64,000 bases of DNA from contig NZ_FOCF01000008.1 of NCBI RefSeq assembly GCF_900110035.1, positions 62,001-126,000 of the forward strand. Direction: 5' to 3'. Both the position numbers and the translations under genes were made by a program. Under the pieces are notes generated by a model, which saw only the letters and a list, made by a program, of their open reading frames with translations, had not been told where the DNA came from and did not search any database. This DNA is from Sphingomonas gellani (GTDB lineage Bacteria > Pseudomonadota > Alphaproteobacteria > Sphingomonadales > Sphingomonadaceae). Within the stretch, counting starts at the first letter, position 1, and every line of letters begins with the position of its first letter. Shown here piece after piece: positions 38,253-47,253 of this stretch.

Positions 38253-38863
38253 TTGCGTTTCACCTGATCAAAAATCGCGATTGACGATCGACTGTCCGAA
38301 ACACTTTGTTCCACGTGGAACATGAACGACCATCGTGCAGCGAGGTCGTCAATTTCCAAGCTGGTCAATGTCCCGCGTGGGAGCAACCATCGTGTTTCGG
38401 CGATCGTACAATGTTGAGCCATCGCGAACAACGCCTCGATGTCGGAGACCGCCCGGGCAGATATGAAGCGGGCCTGGGTGCGCACGACTTGAACACGGCT
38501 TTGATGAACGACAACGCGCTCGCTGATGCCGAGCTTGCCGGCCATATCGGAGAGGAAGTCTGCCCGCTTGCGACGCGGCTCCACCAATACGGTGCGGTCC
38601 CCAGACCGGCACAGAGCGACCACCATTCCAGGGAATCCACCGCCCGTGCCGACGTCCAGCCAGGCGCCGCTTTGCTCCGAGAACAGGGCAAGCTGAAGCG
38701 AGTCGACTACGTGCCTCGCCCATATCTGCTCTCGACTAGCTGGGGAGATCAGGTTCTGCCGTTCGCTCTCTTCGAGTATCAGACGGACGAGACGCTGGCA
38801 TTGAGTGAGGACGCCCTGTCCAAATCGTTCCTCAATCCAGGATTGCGCTTGATCCTCGGTCAT
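38249..38863 (-). CDS. rsmG: 16S rRNA (guanine-527-N7)-methyltransferase
   Basis: A 204-aa SAM-dependent methyltransferase acting on G527 of 16S rRNA. The SAM motif is [15 protein letters not shown]; other blocks are [10 protein letters not shown] and [13 protein letters not shown]. The C-terminal part encodes MFHVEQ, where the codons for Phe-His-Val-Glu form the core of a parS palindrome at 38307-38322. It overlaps mnmG upstream and parA downstream by 4 bp each. Confidence 0.95.
   Translation of the reverse strand: MTEDQAQSWIEERFGQGVLTQCQRLVRLILEESERQNLISPASREQIWARHVVDSLQLALFSEQSGAWLDVGTGGGFPGMVVALCRSGDRTVLVEPRRKRADFLSDMAGKLGISERVVVHQSRVQVVRTQARFISARAVSDIEALFAMAQHCTIAETRWLLPRGTLTSLEIDDLAARWSFMFHVEQSVSDSRSSIAIFDQVKRK
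38307..38322. promoter_or_regulatory. parS centromere site 1 (inside rsmG)
   Basis: A perfect 16-bp palindrome, TGTTCCACGTGGAACA, matching the chromosomal parS consensus (TGTTNCACGTGNAACA). It lies inside the rsmG coding sequence, about 0.8 kb from parB. Confidence 0.95.
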
Positions 38864-40695
38864 GCTGCCTTGCGACGCACATGGAGTAAGATCGCGGAAA
38901 GCGCCGCGGGCGTAACGCCCTGCACCCGAGAAGCCGCGCCGAGTGACGGAGGTCCGGCACGTCCCAGCCGCTCAATCATCTCCGCCGATAAACCTGGTAT
39001 TCGCCCGTAATCCAAGCCGGCCGGAAGCATCAAAGCCTCATCCTGCCGAAGGCGTTCGACCTCCTCCGCCTGACGTAGTAGATACGGTGCGTAGCGCGCG
39101 TCCTGCGTCACTGTGTCGACGATGTCCCTCGAGTATCGGCGGGCAATGTCCGGCGAAAGCTGCTCGATCTCCAGGCTATCACGTTCAAGCCACTGCAACA
39201 TAGTCCGCCGGCTTCCGTCTCCACTCACGGCCACGCCAGCGTCTTGCACCTCTCGCGCTGTCATAGTCTGTTGAAGGTCAGTCTTTAGAGAGTTGAGTTG
39301 CGAGACACGTGCATCTTGCAGCGCCTTTCTGGCGGACGTAAGGCAACCTGCACATTTGGCAACGGTGCTAAGACGCTCCGCCGCGTTATCGACACGCAAC
39401 GCCAGCCGAAACTCCGCTCGCGCGGTCAACATGCGGTAGGGCTCGGTGACTCCCTGCAAGGTCAGGTCGTCGATCATGACACCGATATAGCTCGAGGCCC
39501 TATCGAGCATGATCGGTTCGCCGCCCATTGACGATGCTACTGCGTTCAAGCCCGCGACCAACCCCTGGCCGGCAGCTTCCTCATACCCGGTCGTTCCATT
39601 GACTTGGCCGGCCAGAAACAGACCGGGAATCGCATTCACCTCCAAGGTCGCACTCAGCTGCCGCGGATCGAGATAATCATACTCGACTGCGTAACCCGGA
39701 ACCACGATGCTGGCTTTTTCCAGCCCTGGTATGGCCTTAACGATCGTCCGCTGGACCTCGGTCGGCAAAGATGTCGAGAGTCCATTTGGGTACACCAGGG
39801 ATGTACTCAGACCCTCTGGTTCGAGGAAAATCTGGTGGCCATCCCGATCGCCAAAGCGGACCACCTTGTCTTCGAACGAGGGGCAGTATCGAGGGCCGCG
39901 CGCATCCAAGGCGCCGGAAAAGAGCGGCGACCGACCAATATTCTCCCGGACTACATCATGTACGCGCGTGTTCGTCCTCGTGATGGCGCAGGACAGCTGA
40001 GGCAGGCTGCGCCCTGCTGACATAGGCGACATGGTCCAGAGCTCTTCATCACTAGGCTGCCGATCCAAAGACGCCCAGTCGATGGTGCCACCATCAAGGC
40101 GAGGCGGGGTCCCAGTCTTCAATCGGGCTGTCGTCAGGCCCAGCGCCTTCAATTGGTCAGCCAGGCGGGTTGCAGAGCGCTCACCAACCCGGCCGCCTTC
40201 ATCCACTTGGTCACCTCGGTACATGCAAGCACCAAGGAACGTGCCGCTCGCGATGACCACTGATGCGGCATCTAGACGTGAGCCATCGGTCAAAACGACA
40301 CCACCGATCCGCCCATCCCGGACAGCCAACTCCGCGGCTTCACCTTCCACGATGGTCAGGTTCGGGTACGTAGCCAGCAAATCCCGTATGGCTTCGGCAT
40401 AGATGACGCGATCAGTTTGGACGCGCGGACCCCGAACGGCCGCTCCTTTGCTCCTGTTCAGAAGCCGATAGTGGATCGCGGCGCGGTCAGCGGCGCGCGC
40501 CATCAACCCATCCAGCGCGTCCACCTCCGCAACAATGTGACCTTTTCCGAGTCCACCTATAGCAGGGTTACAGGACATAGCTCCGATCTGCGACTTAGCG
40601 AAGGTCAGGAGAGTGACTCTTGCACCGCATCGTGCTGCGGCGGCGGCAGCTTCCGTGCCGGCGTGACCGCCCCCGATTACTACTACGTCGACCAT
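38860..40695 (-). CDS. mnmG: tRNA uridine 5-carboxymethylaminomethyl modification enzyme MnmG (GidA)
   Basis: A 611-aa FAD enzyme; with MnmE it installs the cmnm5 group on U34 of certain tRNAs. The FAD-binding motif is [13 protein letters not shown] near residue 5. Other blocks are [52 protein letters not shown] and [16 protein letters not shown]. The stop overlaps the rsmG start. A parS site lies between it and mnmE upstream. Confidence 0.97.
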   Translation of the reverse strand: MVDVVVIGGGHAGTEAAAAAARCGARVTLLTFAKSQIGAMSCNPAIGGLGKGHIVAEVDALDGLMARAADRAAIHYRLLNRSKGAAVRGPRVQTDRVIYAEAIRDLLATYPNLTIVEGEAAELAVRDGRIGGVVLTDGSRLDAASVVIASGTFLGACMYRGDQVDEGGRVGERSATRLADQLKALGLTTARLKTGTPPRLDGGTIDWASLDRQPSDEELWTMSPMSAGRSLPQLSCAITRTNTRVHDVVRENIGRSPLFSGALDARGPRYCPSFEDKVVRFGDRDGHQIFLEPEGLSTSLVYPNGLSTSLPTEVQRTIVKAIPGLEKASIVVPGYAVEYDYLDPRQLSATLEVNAIPGLFLAGQVNGTTGYEEAAGQGLVAGLNAVASSMGGEPIMLDRASSYIGVMIDDLTLQGVTEPYRMLTARAEFRLALRVDNAAERLSTVAKCAGCLTSARKALQDARVSQLNSLKTDLQQTMTAREVQDAGVAVSGDGSRRTMLQWLERDSLEIEQLSPDIARRYSRDIVDTVTQDARYAPYLLRQAEEVERLRQDEALMLPAGLDYGRIPGLSAEMIERLGRAGPPSLGAASRVQGVTPAALSAILLHVRRKAA

Positions 40696-40733
40696 GTAAC
40701 TCAGCTAGAAGCTGCGGTACCGTACGTCAAAGT

Positions 40734-40749
40734 TGTTCCACGTGGAACA
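40734..40749. promoter_or_regulatory. parS centromere site 2 (mnmE-mnmG junction)
   Basis: The same perfect 16-bp palindrome as at 38307, TGTTCCACGTGGAACA. It directly abuts the mnmE stop codon, in the 54-bp gap before mnmG, 3.3 kb from parB and about 5.4 kb from oriC. Confidence 0.95.
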
Positions 40750-42030
40750 TCACTTTCCAATGCAAAATGCGCCGAACATGGCGTCAAGCATCGCCTCGGT
40801 TGCGTTGAGTCCAAGCAATGAAGCCAAAGCGCCTCCAGCCCTCCTGAGTTGCTCACCACCAATCAGCGGGTCCGTCCACTCGACGGAAAGCGAGCGTCGG
40901 CAAAGCTCCAGACACTCCCGCTGACGCGCATTGAACGCCACGCGATCCACAGCCGGTACGAGGTCCTCCGCCAATTTGGTCACGAAATCCCACAGCGTGT
41001 CGATCGTCTTTAGCCGATCGGACCGGATCATAAGTGAGCGTCCCGTAGGAGTGTTGTGACGATCTTCCATGTCGGCGCGGGCATGGACCCACAACGCGTC
41101 GACCCTCGGAGGCTGGTCGTCACCTAGCCAAACCAACACATCCGCATTCGCGATCGCTTCTTCGGCGCGCGTGACGCCAATTCGTTCGATAGGATCGTCG
41201 GTCTCGAAAGTAAGGCCGGCGGTGTCCGTCAGTACGAACGGCAGCCCACCCCGAGTAACGGCTGCCTCGATACGATCGCGGGTGGTGCCCGCGATGGAAG
41301 ATACGATCGCAGCCTCCCGCTGGCTCATTAGATTTAGCAGCGTCGACTTGCCACTGTTGGGCGGTCCGGCAAGAACGACCCTGATGCCGTCGCGCAGCCG
41401 GTCGACGCTCGGCAATGCCAGTGCTTGTGCGATCTCATTGCCAAGCTCCGCCATCTCGCGTCCGATCTGTCGCACGAGCTCCGCATCGTCCGCCACATCA
41501 TCTTCGTCGGCAAAGTCCAGCATTGCCTCGATACGCGCGGACAACAGACTGATCCGCTGCATCCATCCGCGCACTGCCGAGCTGACGCGGCCCTCGACAG
41601 CGGACATCGCCACAACCCGCTGTGTCTCCGTTTCCGCCTGGAGCAGATCGGCAAGCCCCTCGGCTTCCGCCAGATCTATGCGCCCGTTCATCAGGGCACG
41701 CCGCGTGAACTCACCCGGCTCGGCCGGGCGGAAGCCGGCGATTTCACCCAAGGCGGCCTCGACCGCCATCACGACCGCGCGGCCGCCATGACAGTGAAGC
41801 TCGACCAGATCCTCCCCAGTCGCGCTGTTCGGGCCGGGGAAGACCAACACGAGCGCCTGGTCCAACACGCCACCATCCGGCGCACGCAAGGTCCGCAGAC
41901 CAGCCAGTCGCGGCTGCGGCAACCTTCCGGCTAGCCTGGAAACACCGGACAGCGCATCCGGTCCACTGACCCGCAGCACAGCGATCGCCGCCGGTGGCCG
42001 GCCGCTCGACACCGCAAAGATCGTCGACAT
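40750..42030 (-). CDS. mnmE: tRNA modification GTPase MnmE (TrmE)
   Basis: A 426-aa GTPase, partner of MnmG. The N-terminal tetrahydrofolate-binding domain begins TIFAVSSGRPPAAIAVLRVSG. The inserted G domain has G1 AGPPNSGKSTLLN, G3 DTAGL, and preceding IAGTTRD (G2). The protein ends in FCIGK, the conserved C-terminal Cys motif (Cys423). ATG 42030 was chosen by homology; the open frame runs further upstream into the next gene. Confidence 0.96.
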   Translation of the reverse strand: MSTIFAVSSGRPPAAIAVLRVSGPDALSGVSRLAGRLPQPRLAGLRTLRAPDGGVLDQALVLVFPGPNSATGEDLVELHCHGGRAVVMAVEAALGEIAGFRPAEPGEFTRRALMNGRIDLAEAEGLADLLQAETETQRVVAMSAVEGRVSSAVRGWMQRISLLSARIEAMLDFADEDDVADDAELVRQIGREMAELGNEIAQALALPSVDRLRDGIRVVLAGPPNSGKSTLLNLMSQREAAIVSSIAGTTRDRIEAAVTRGGLPFVLTDTAGLTFETDDPIERIGVTRAEEAIANADVLVWLGDDQPPRVDALWVHARADMEDRHNTPTGRSLMIRSDRLKTIDTLWDFVTKLAEDLVPAVDRVAFNARQRECLELCRRSLSVEWTDPLIGGEQLRRAGGALASLLGLNATEAMLDAMFGAFCIGK

Positions 42031-42035
42031 CGGCG

Positions 42036-42287
42036 TCAGTCGGTCGTCTTGCCGCTTCCGGCCTTGCCCATGCCGGTTTCGACCAGCCTCTGCCACAGGG
42101 TCATGCTCGCTTCACCCATGGGGCCCCAGTTGCGGGTCAGCTGCTCCATGGTTTCGGGCTTGAATCCACCCGACATGGCTTCCAGCATCATCGTGACATA
42201 TCGGTCGTGCAGCGGGGTGAGATCGGGCAGGCCCATGGCGCGCCGTGCCTCTTCGGGCGTACATTCGATCTCGACGTTCACCTTCAT
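42036..42287 (-). CDS. DUF6489-type small protein
   Basis: An 83-aa acidic/basic soluble protein, MKVNVEIECTPEEARRAMGL onward, with LEAMSGGFKPETMEQLTRNW in the middle. I place it in the DUF6489 family common in Sphingomonadales, on memory of the pattern. Its function is unknown. It lies 5 bp upstream of mnmE and is probably co-transcribed with it. Confidence 0.7.
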   Translation of the reverse strand: MKVNVEIECTPEEARRAMGLPDLTPLHDRYVTMMLEAMSGGFKPETMEQLTRNWGPMGEASMTLWQRLVETGMGKAGSGKTTD

Positions 42288-42320
42288 GGCACCAGCTCCA
42301 CAGCGCTTCCGGTCGGGGGA

Positions 42321-43037
42321 TCAGGCGAACAGGCTCGACAGCCCCACGGTTCCATCCGACCCAACCCAGCCCTCATAGATCATGCGCACGGCGACGAACA
42401 GGATCACCGCCAACCCGACATAGGCGATCCAGCGATAGCGATCGATGATGCGCGCGATCAGGTTCGCGGCCAGCCCCATCAAGGCGACGGACAGGAGCAG
42501 GCCGACGACGAGGATGCCAGGATGGGCACGCGCGGCCCCGGCGACGGCCAGGACATTGTCCAGGCTCATCGACACATCGGCCACCGCGACGGCCCAGGCC
42601 GCCCCGGCAAAGCTTCGCGTTCTGGTGATGCCGTGGTTCTGCGCCTCGCCACCGGCACCGGTTCGGATCTCGCGGTAGAACTTCCAGCTGACCCACAGGA
42701 GCAACAGCCCCCCGGCGAAGATCAGGCCGACGATCCCCATCAGCCACGTCACCGCCAGGGCGAACAGGATGCGCATGACCAGCGCCGCGCCAATCCCCAA
42801 CAGGATGACCTTACGCCGCTGTTCGGCAGGCAGCCCGGCCGCCAACGCGCCAACGACGATCGCATTGTCGCCCGCCAGCACCAGATCGATCATCAGCACC
42901 GATCCGAACGCGGCCAGTGCGGCCGGGTCGGTCAGGTGCGAGAAGTCGTTCAGGATATTGTGCCAGATGTCCGCGAGAGAGCCGGGACCCTGGATGGTGG
43001 CGGCGGCAGCGGCGAGGATCGTGGGCAGCATCGCCAC
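42321..43037 (-). CDS. TerC family integral membrane protein (YjbE-like)
   Basis: A 238-aa inner-membrane protein with about seven helices. The TerC signature is present twice: VLMIDLVLAGDNAIVVGAL and AVAVADVSMSLDNVLAVAG, each with acidic residues inside helices. TerC relatives are implicated in metal (manganese or calcium) handling and export; substrate here is not known. It lies between rho and the DUF6489 gene. Confidence 0.88.
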   Translation of the reverse strand: MAMLPTILAAAAATIQGPGSLADIWHNILNDFSHLTDPAALAAFGSVLMIDLVLAGDNAIVVGALAAGLPAEQRRKVILLGIGAALVMRILFALAVTWLMGIVGLIFAGGLLLLWVSWKFYREIRTGAGGEAQNHGITRTRSFAGAAWAVAVADVSMSLDNVLAVAGAARAHPGILVVGLLLSVALMGLAANLIARIIDRYRWIAYVGLAVILFVAVRMIYEGWVGSDGTVGLSSLFA

Positions 43038-43043
43038 GGCCTT

Positions 43044-43079
43044 ACAACAAAACAGGCGCGAGCGAAGCCCACGCCTGTT
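43044..43079 (-). terminator. Intrinsic terminator downstream of rho
   Basis: On the minus strand an 8-bp stem (AACAGGCG pairing with CGCCTGTT) encloses a 13-nt loop and is followed by a T-rich tail (TTGTTG). It lies 65 bp after the rho stop. It should end rho transcripts before the TerC gene. Confidence 0.75.
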
Positions 43080-43143
43080 CGTACCATATCACCGCGACCG
43101 GCGATGGTCGCCGGGGCAGCACCCAGTCGGGTGCCCGCCCGCG

Positions 43144-44400
43144 TTACTGGTTCATCGAGTCGAAGAACTGCTCGTTGGTCTTGGAGTCCTTCATCTTGTC
43201 CATCAGGAACTCCATCGCGTCCGTGGTGCCCATCTGCATCAGGATACGGCGCAGCACCCACATCTTGGACAGCTTGCCCTTCTCGACCAGCAGCTCCTCC
43301 TTGCGGGTGCCGGACTTGCCGATATCGATGGCCGGGAACACGCGCTTGTCCGCCACCTTGCGGTCCAGCACGATCTCGGCGTTGCCGGTGCCCTTGAACT
43401 CCTCGAAGATCACCTCGTCCATGCGGCTGCCGGTGTCGATCAGCGAGGTGGAGATGATGGTCAGCGACCCACCCTCCTCGATGTTGCGCGCCGCACCGAA
43501 GAAGCGCTTCGGCCGCTGCAACGCGTTGGCGTCGACACCGCCGGTCAGCACCTTACCCGAAGACGGCACCACCGTGTTGTAAGCGCGGCCCAGGCGGGTG
43601 ATGTTGTCGAGCAGGATGACAACATCCTTCTTGTGCTCGACCAGACGCTTGGCCTTCTCGATCACCATCTCGGCGACCTGCACGTGCCGGGTCGCCGGCT
43701 CGTCGAAGGTGGAGGATACCACCTCGCCGTTCACCGTACGCTGCATGTCCGTGACCTCTTCGGGCCGTTCGTCGATCAGCAGCACGATCAGGTACACCTC
43801 GGGATGGTTGAGGCTGATCGCTCGGGCGATGTTCTGCATCATGATCGTCTTGCCGACGCGGGGCGGTGCGACGATCAGACAGCGCTGACCCTTGCCGAGC
43901 GGCGCGACGACGTCGAGGACGCGGCCGGTCCGGTCCTTGATCGTCGGATCCTCAATCTCCAGCTTCAGCCGCTCCTCCGGGTAGAGCGGCGTCAGGTTGT
44001 CGAAGTTGACCCGGTGACGCACCGCGTCCGGATCGTCGAAATTGACGCTGGTCAGCTTCGTCAGGGCGAAATAGCGCTCGCCATCCTTGGGCGCACGGAT
44101 CTCGCCTTCCACCGTGTCACCGGTGCGCAGGCCGTGTTTGCGTACCTGGTTGGGCGACACATAGATATCGTCCGGGCCGGCGAGATAATTCGCCTCTGGC
44201 GAGCGGAGGAATCCGAAACCGTCGGACAGGACCTCGATCGTGCCCAGCCCCATGATCTGGTCGCCATGCTCCGCCTGTACCTTCAGGATGCCGAACAGCA
44301 GGTCCTGCTTGCGCAGCGTGGACGCGCCCTCGACGCCGATTTCCTCGGCGAGCTGCACCAGCTCGGCTGGCGTCTTCTTCTTCAGGTCCTTGAGATGCAT
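43144..44400 (-). CDS. rho: Transcription termination factor Rho
   Basis: A 418-aa hexameric RNA-dependent ATPase. The N-terminal domain is [20 protein letters not shown]. The cold-shock-like RNA-binding region contains [22 protein letters not shown]. The ATPase has Walker A APPRVGKT and Walker [16 protein letters not shown], with the Q/R loops following. The 177 bp upstream, up to hemJ, hold its promoter and leader and a 6-bp stem hairpin at 44551-44571. Confidence 0.98.
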   Translation of the reverse strand: MHLKDLKKKTPAELVQLAEEIGVEGASTLRKQDLLFGILKVQAEHGDQIMGLGTIEVLSDGFGFLRSPEANYLAGPDDIYVSPNQVRKHGLRTGDTVEGEIRAPKDGERYFALTKLTSVNFDDPDAVRHRVNFDNLTPLYPEERLKLEIEDPTIKDRTGRVLDVVAPLGKGQRCLIVAPPRVGKTIMMQNIARAISLNHPEVYLIVLLIDERPEEVTDMQRTVNGEVVSSTFDEPATRHVQVAEMVIEKAKRLVEHKKDVVILLDNITRLGRAYNTVVPSSGKVLTGGVDANALQRPKRFFGAARNIEEGGSLTIISTSLIDTGSRMDEVIFEEFKGTGNAEIVLDRKVADKRVFPAIDIGKSGTRKEELLVEKGKLSKMWVLRRILMQMGTTDAMEFLMDKMKDSKTNEQFFDSMNQ

Positions 44401-44577
44401 GGAGATTTCCGAATGCGGGGTAGATGGTCGGGGAGCGTCGATCGGCGAAATAACGCGGCGAAAGCGAAGCTGTAGAGGAGGCAGCGGCGGCCGGACGGCC
44501 CGCTGCGCTGGGCCAAAGACCTAGGGGCGACGACCACCCCCGTCAAGCCGCGTCGGCACGTCCGGCCGACGAAAGCG

Positions 44578-45027
44578 TCAGAAAGGCTTCACCACCGCCA
44601 GGATGACGATCAGCACGACGCCGAGCGCAGGGAGCTCGTTCAGCATCCTGAGCGTCCGCCCGCTCAGCCGCACCTCCCCACGCCCCAGACGCCTGGCATA
44701 GCCCACCGCCCAGCCGTGATAACCCGACAGCGCCACGACCAGCACCAGCTTCGCATGCAGCCACCCCTCACCCCAATGCTGGCCGACGAACGCGAGCGTC
44801 AGCCCCAACAGCCAGACCATGGTCATTGCGGGGGTCATGATGACGTGGCGCAGCTTCGTCTCGCGCGCGCCCCACTCCGCCGCCTCGTCCGTCCGCCCGG
44901 CGATCACGGCTTCCTGATGATGGATCAGATACCGCGGCAGGATGAACATCGCCGCCATCCAGAAGATGACGAACACGATGTGCGCGGCCAGCAGCCACAG
45001 ATAATACGCGCCCATCATCTGGATCAT
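44578..45027 (-). CDS. hemJ: Protoporphyrinogen oxidase HemJ
   Basis: A 149-aa inner-membrane protein with four helices that oxidises protoporphyrinogen IX to protoporphyrin IX. The family start is YYLWLLAAHIVFVIFWMAAMFILPRY with the conserved His (split here over two helices), then LHAKLVLVVALSGYHGW. It overlaps hemE by 4 bp (ATGA), so two haem enzymes are coupled. Confidence 0.92.
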   Translation of the reverse strand: MIQMMGAYYLWLLAAHIVFVIFWMAAMFILPRYLIHHQEAVIAGRTDEAAEWGARETKLRHVIMTPAMTMVWLLGLTLAFVGQHWGEGWLHAKLVLVVALSGYHGWAVGYARRLGRGEVRLSGRTLRMLNELPALGVVLIVILAVVKPF

Positions 45028-46082
45028 CGCGCGTTCCTCACCCGGTCGATCAGCCGCTCGACATGGCCGATCGGCGTATGCTGGCCGATGCCATGGCCCA
45101 GGTTGAACACGTGAGGACGGTCGGCGAACGCAGCCAGGATGCGGTCCACGCCGTCGTCCAGCGCCTCGCCGCCCGCCATCAGCGCCAGCGGGTCGAGATT
45201 GCCCTGCACCGGCATGCCTGCGGGCAGCACGCTGTTCGCCCAGACGGGATCGACCGTTTCGTCCAGCCCGACCGCATCCACGCCCGTTTCACGCGCATAA
45301 GCGGGCAGCTTGCCCCCCGCTCCCTTGGGAAAGCCGATCACCACCAGATCGGGGCACAGCGCCTTCAGCCGCGCAGTGATGGCGGCATTGGGTGCGATCA
45401 CCCACCGCTCGAACTGTGCCGGGCTGAGCGATCCCGCCCAGCTGTCGAACAGCTGCACCGCCTCGACCCCCGCCGCGTGCTGGTCCGCCAGATAGGTGAC
45501 GGTGGCGTCGACGATCAGGTCGACCAGCGCCGCCATCGCGCCCGGATCGGCATAGGCCAGGCTACGCGCCTCGGCCTGGTCCTTCGACCCCTGGCCCGCG
45601 ATCATATAGGTCGCGACGGTCCAGGGAGAGCCTGCAAAGCCGAGAAACGTCACCCCGTCCGGCAACGCCGACGCGACACGCCGGACGGTTTCATGGATCG
45701 GTGCCAGGCGCGCGGAGTCGACCGGACTCAGCCGCGCGATCGCCTCGCGCGTGTCGGCGCGCGGGGCCAAGCGGGGTCCTTCGCCGGGGCCGAACGTCAG
45801 GTCCTGCCCCAACGCCCATGGCACCATCAGGATGTCGGAAAACAGGATCGCACCATCGAATCCGAACCGGCGGATCGGCTGCAGCGTCACCTCCGCCGCC
45901 GCCTCGGGATCAGTGGCCAGCGCCAGGAAACCGCCCTTCTCTGCCCGCAGTGCACGATATTCGGGCAGGTATCGCCCCGCCTGCCGCATCAGCCAGATCG
46001 GGGCCACCGCCTGCCGCTCGCCGCGCAGGGCCGCGAGCAAGGGTTTGCGCGTCGAAACGAGGAGCGGAGAGCTTTCGGTCAC
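45024..46082 (-). CDS. hemE: Uroporphyrinogen decarboxylase
   Basis: A 352-aa cytosolic enzyme that removes four carboxyls from uroporphyrinogen III. Blocks: PIWLMRQAGRYLPEYR with substrate-binding arginines, FSDILMVPWALG with the catalytic Asp, GFAGSPWTVATYM and FNLGHGIGQHTP near the end. GTG 46082 has AAAGG 7 nt upstream. The promoter lies inside the predicted oriC, next to an AT-rich stretch, as in Caulobacter. Confidence 0.97.
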   Translation of the reverse strand: MTESSPLLVSTRKPLLAALRGERQAVAPIWLMRQAGRYLPEYRALRAEKGGFLALATDPEAAAEVTLQPIRRFGFDGAILFSDILMVPWALGQDLTFGPGEGPRLAPRADTREAIARLSPVDSARLAPIHETVRRVASALPDGVTFLGFAGSPWTVATYMIAGQGSKDQAEARSLAYADPGAMAALVDLIVDATVTYLADQHAAGVEAVQLFDSWAGSLSPAQFERWVIAPNAAITARLKALCPDLVVIGFPKGAGGKLPAYARETGVDAVGLDETVDPVWANSVLPAGMPVQGNLDPLALMAGGEALDDGVDRILAAFADRPHVFNLGHGIGQHTPIGHVERLIDRVRNAR

Positions 46083-46092
46083 CCTTCTACCT

Positions 46093-46107
46093 TTAAAGAA
46101 GATTCAA
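46093..46107. promoter_or_regulatory. Near-consensus CtrA-type site in oriC
   Basis: TTAA, 7 nt, TCAA: one mismatch from the CtrA consensus TTAA-N7-TTAA. It overlaps the AT-rich stretch and the hemE translation start region, and contains a GANTC (GATTC at 46101). In Caulobacter CtrA silences the origin from sites like this; whether CtrA acts here is unknown. Confidence 0.45.
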
Positions 46108-46229
46108 AAGAGGATGTGGAAGTTGTTGGCACAGCCCGACGCGGGAATTGCCGGGCCATCCCGATTCCGCCCACAGCTTGACCGACGCGCATCCCCGGTA
46201 GCGCTGCGATTCCGCGATGGCCATCCCCG

Positions 46230-46238
46230 TTATCCACA
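46230..46238 (+). promoter_or_regulatory. DnaA box 1 (perfect)
   Basis: TTATCCACA, identical to the strongest E. coli box. Together with the next box it forms an inverted pair separated by 3 nt. Confidence 0.9.
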
Positions 46239-46241
46239 GGC

Positions 46242-46250
46242 TGTGGACGA
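46242..46250 (-). promoter_or_regulatory. DnaA box 2 (two mismatches)
   Basis: On the minus strand it reads TCGTCCACA; the core TCCACA is intact. Confidence 0.6.
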
Positions 46251-46272
46251 ATGCGTTCCCTGTGGGGCGCGG

Positions 46273-46281
46273 TGTGGACAA
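46273..46281 (-). promoter_or_regulatory. DnaA box 3 (one mismatch)
   Basis: On the minus strand it reads TTGTCCACA, one base from the consensus. Confidence 0.75.
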
Positions 46282-46351
46282 CTCGCTGCTTTTCCACGGC
46301 CGCTCCCCGCCTTGGCCCGGATGCGCAGTTACGCTAGCCTTTGTCCCCGTG

Positions 46352-46360
46352 TTATCCACA
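46352..46360 (+). promoter_or_regulatory. DnaA box 4 (perfect)
   Basis: TTATCCACA, about 57 bp before the ppsR start, so DnaA could also influence ppsR transcription. Confidence 0.9.
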
Positions 46361-46416
46361 GAACCATCCCGAACGGGTATCGATGACCCCCCTGCCCTGC
46401 CCGCGACGGTGGTGGC

Positions 46417-47253
46417 ATGCAGATGACGCGCCTGCACCTGCACCTCGTCTCCGATTCCACCGGCGAAACGCTGGACACGATCGCGAAGGCGGCGTTGGCG
46501 CAGTTCGACGATGTGGAGACGGTGCGACATTTCTGGCCGATGGTGCGCACCGAAACCCATCTGGAGCGCGTCCTTCAGGAGATCGCGCTGAAACCCGGGC
46601 TGGTCATGTTCACCTTGGTCAACGCCACCACCCGCCGCGTCCTGGAACAACGCTGTGCCGCGCTAGGCCTGCCGACGGTCGCGCCGATGGACCCGCTCAA
46701 CGATGCGCTGACCGCGCTGTTCGGCAAGCAGGGCAAGGCGAAACCGGGGCGCCAGCACGTCCTCGACGCCGCGTATTTCGCGCGTGTCGACGCCATCCAG
46801 TTCACCATCGCGCATGACGACGGCATCGCGTCGGAGGAATGGGAGGAGGCGGACATCCTGCTCGCCGGCGTGTCCCGGTCGTCGAAGACCCCAACGTCGA
46901 TCTATCTCGCCAATCGCGGCTACAAGGTCGCGAACATCCCGATCGTGGTGGAAAGCCCGCCGCCAGCCGCCCTGTTCCAGTTGAAGCGGCCGTTGGTCGT
47001 CGGGCTGACGACCAGCGCCGACCGGCTGATCCAGATTCGCCGCAACCGCCTGTTGTCGCTGAACCAGATGCCCGACACCAGCTATGTCGAACAGGACGCA
47101 GTGACGCGGGAGATCGCTTTCGCCCGGCGCATGTTCGCCGATCGGGGATGGCCGGTGATCGACGTCACCCGCCGCTCGATCGAGGAAACGGCCGCCGCCG
47201 TGATCGCGCTTGTCCAGCAGCGTGAGGGAGCGGTGATGCCGGTCGACGAATGA
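46417..47253 (+). CDS. ppsR: Pyruvate, phosphate dikinase/PEP synthase regulatory protein (DUF299)
   Basis: A 278-aa bifunctional kinase/pyrophosphorylase that switches PEP synthase or PPDK on and off. The N-terminal HLHLVSDSTGETLDT and the P-loop-like GVSRSSKT at 151-158 followed by PTSIYLANRGYKVAN are family hallmarks. ATG 46417 and 46423 are both possible. It is the first gene on the right side of oriC and its stop overlaps the maf start (ATGA). It is the equivalent of the gene beside the Caulobacter origin. Confidence 0.93.
   Translation: MQMTRLHLHLVSDSTGETLDTIAKAALAQFDDVETVRHFWPMVRTETHLERVLQEIALKPGLVMFTLVNATTRRVLEQRCAALGLPTVAPMDPLNDALTALFGKQGKAKPGRQHVLDAAYFARVDAIQFTIAHDDGIASEEWEEADILLAGVSRSSKTPTSIYLANRGYKVANIPIVVESPPPAALFQLKRPLVVGLTTSADRLIQIRRNRLLSLNQMPDTSYVEQDAVTREIAFARRMFADRGWPVIDVTRRSIEETAAAVIALVQQREGAVMPVDE

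Larger units (their letters stand above)
46083..46416. other. Predicted chromosomal replication origin (oriC)
   Basis: A 334-bp non-coding gap between divergent hemE and ppsR, the same gene pair that flanks the Caulobacter crescentus origin. It holds two perfect DnaA boxes, two near-perfect ones, a 26-bp stretch (46085-46110) that is 73% AT in otherwise GC-rich DNA, and a near-CtrA site. Three GANTC sites (46101, 46163, 46208) are candidate CcrM methylation targets. Gene direction flips exactly here. parS and parAB are within 10 kb. Strong inference, not experimentally shown. Confidence 0.88.

Noticed and set aside
43112..43140. GC-rich hairpin just after the rho stop
   Set aside because: Stable stem but no T-tract; the hairpin at 43044-43079 with a T-rich tail is the better terminator.
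46115..46123. A further possible DnaA box in oriC (minus strand)
   Set aside because: Three mismatches from consensus outside the CCACA core; too weak to count.
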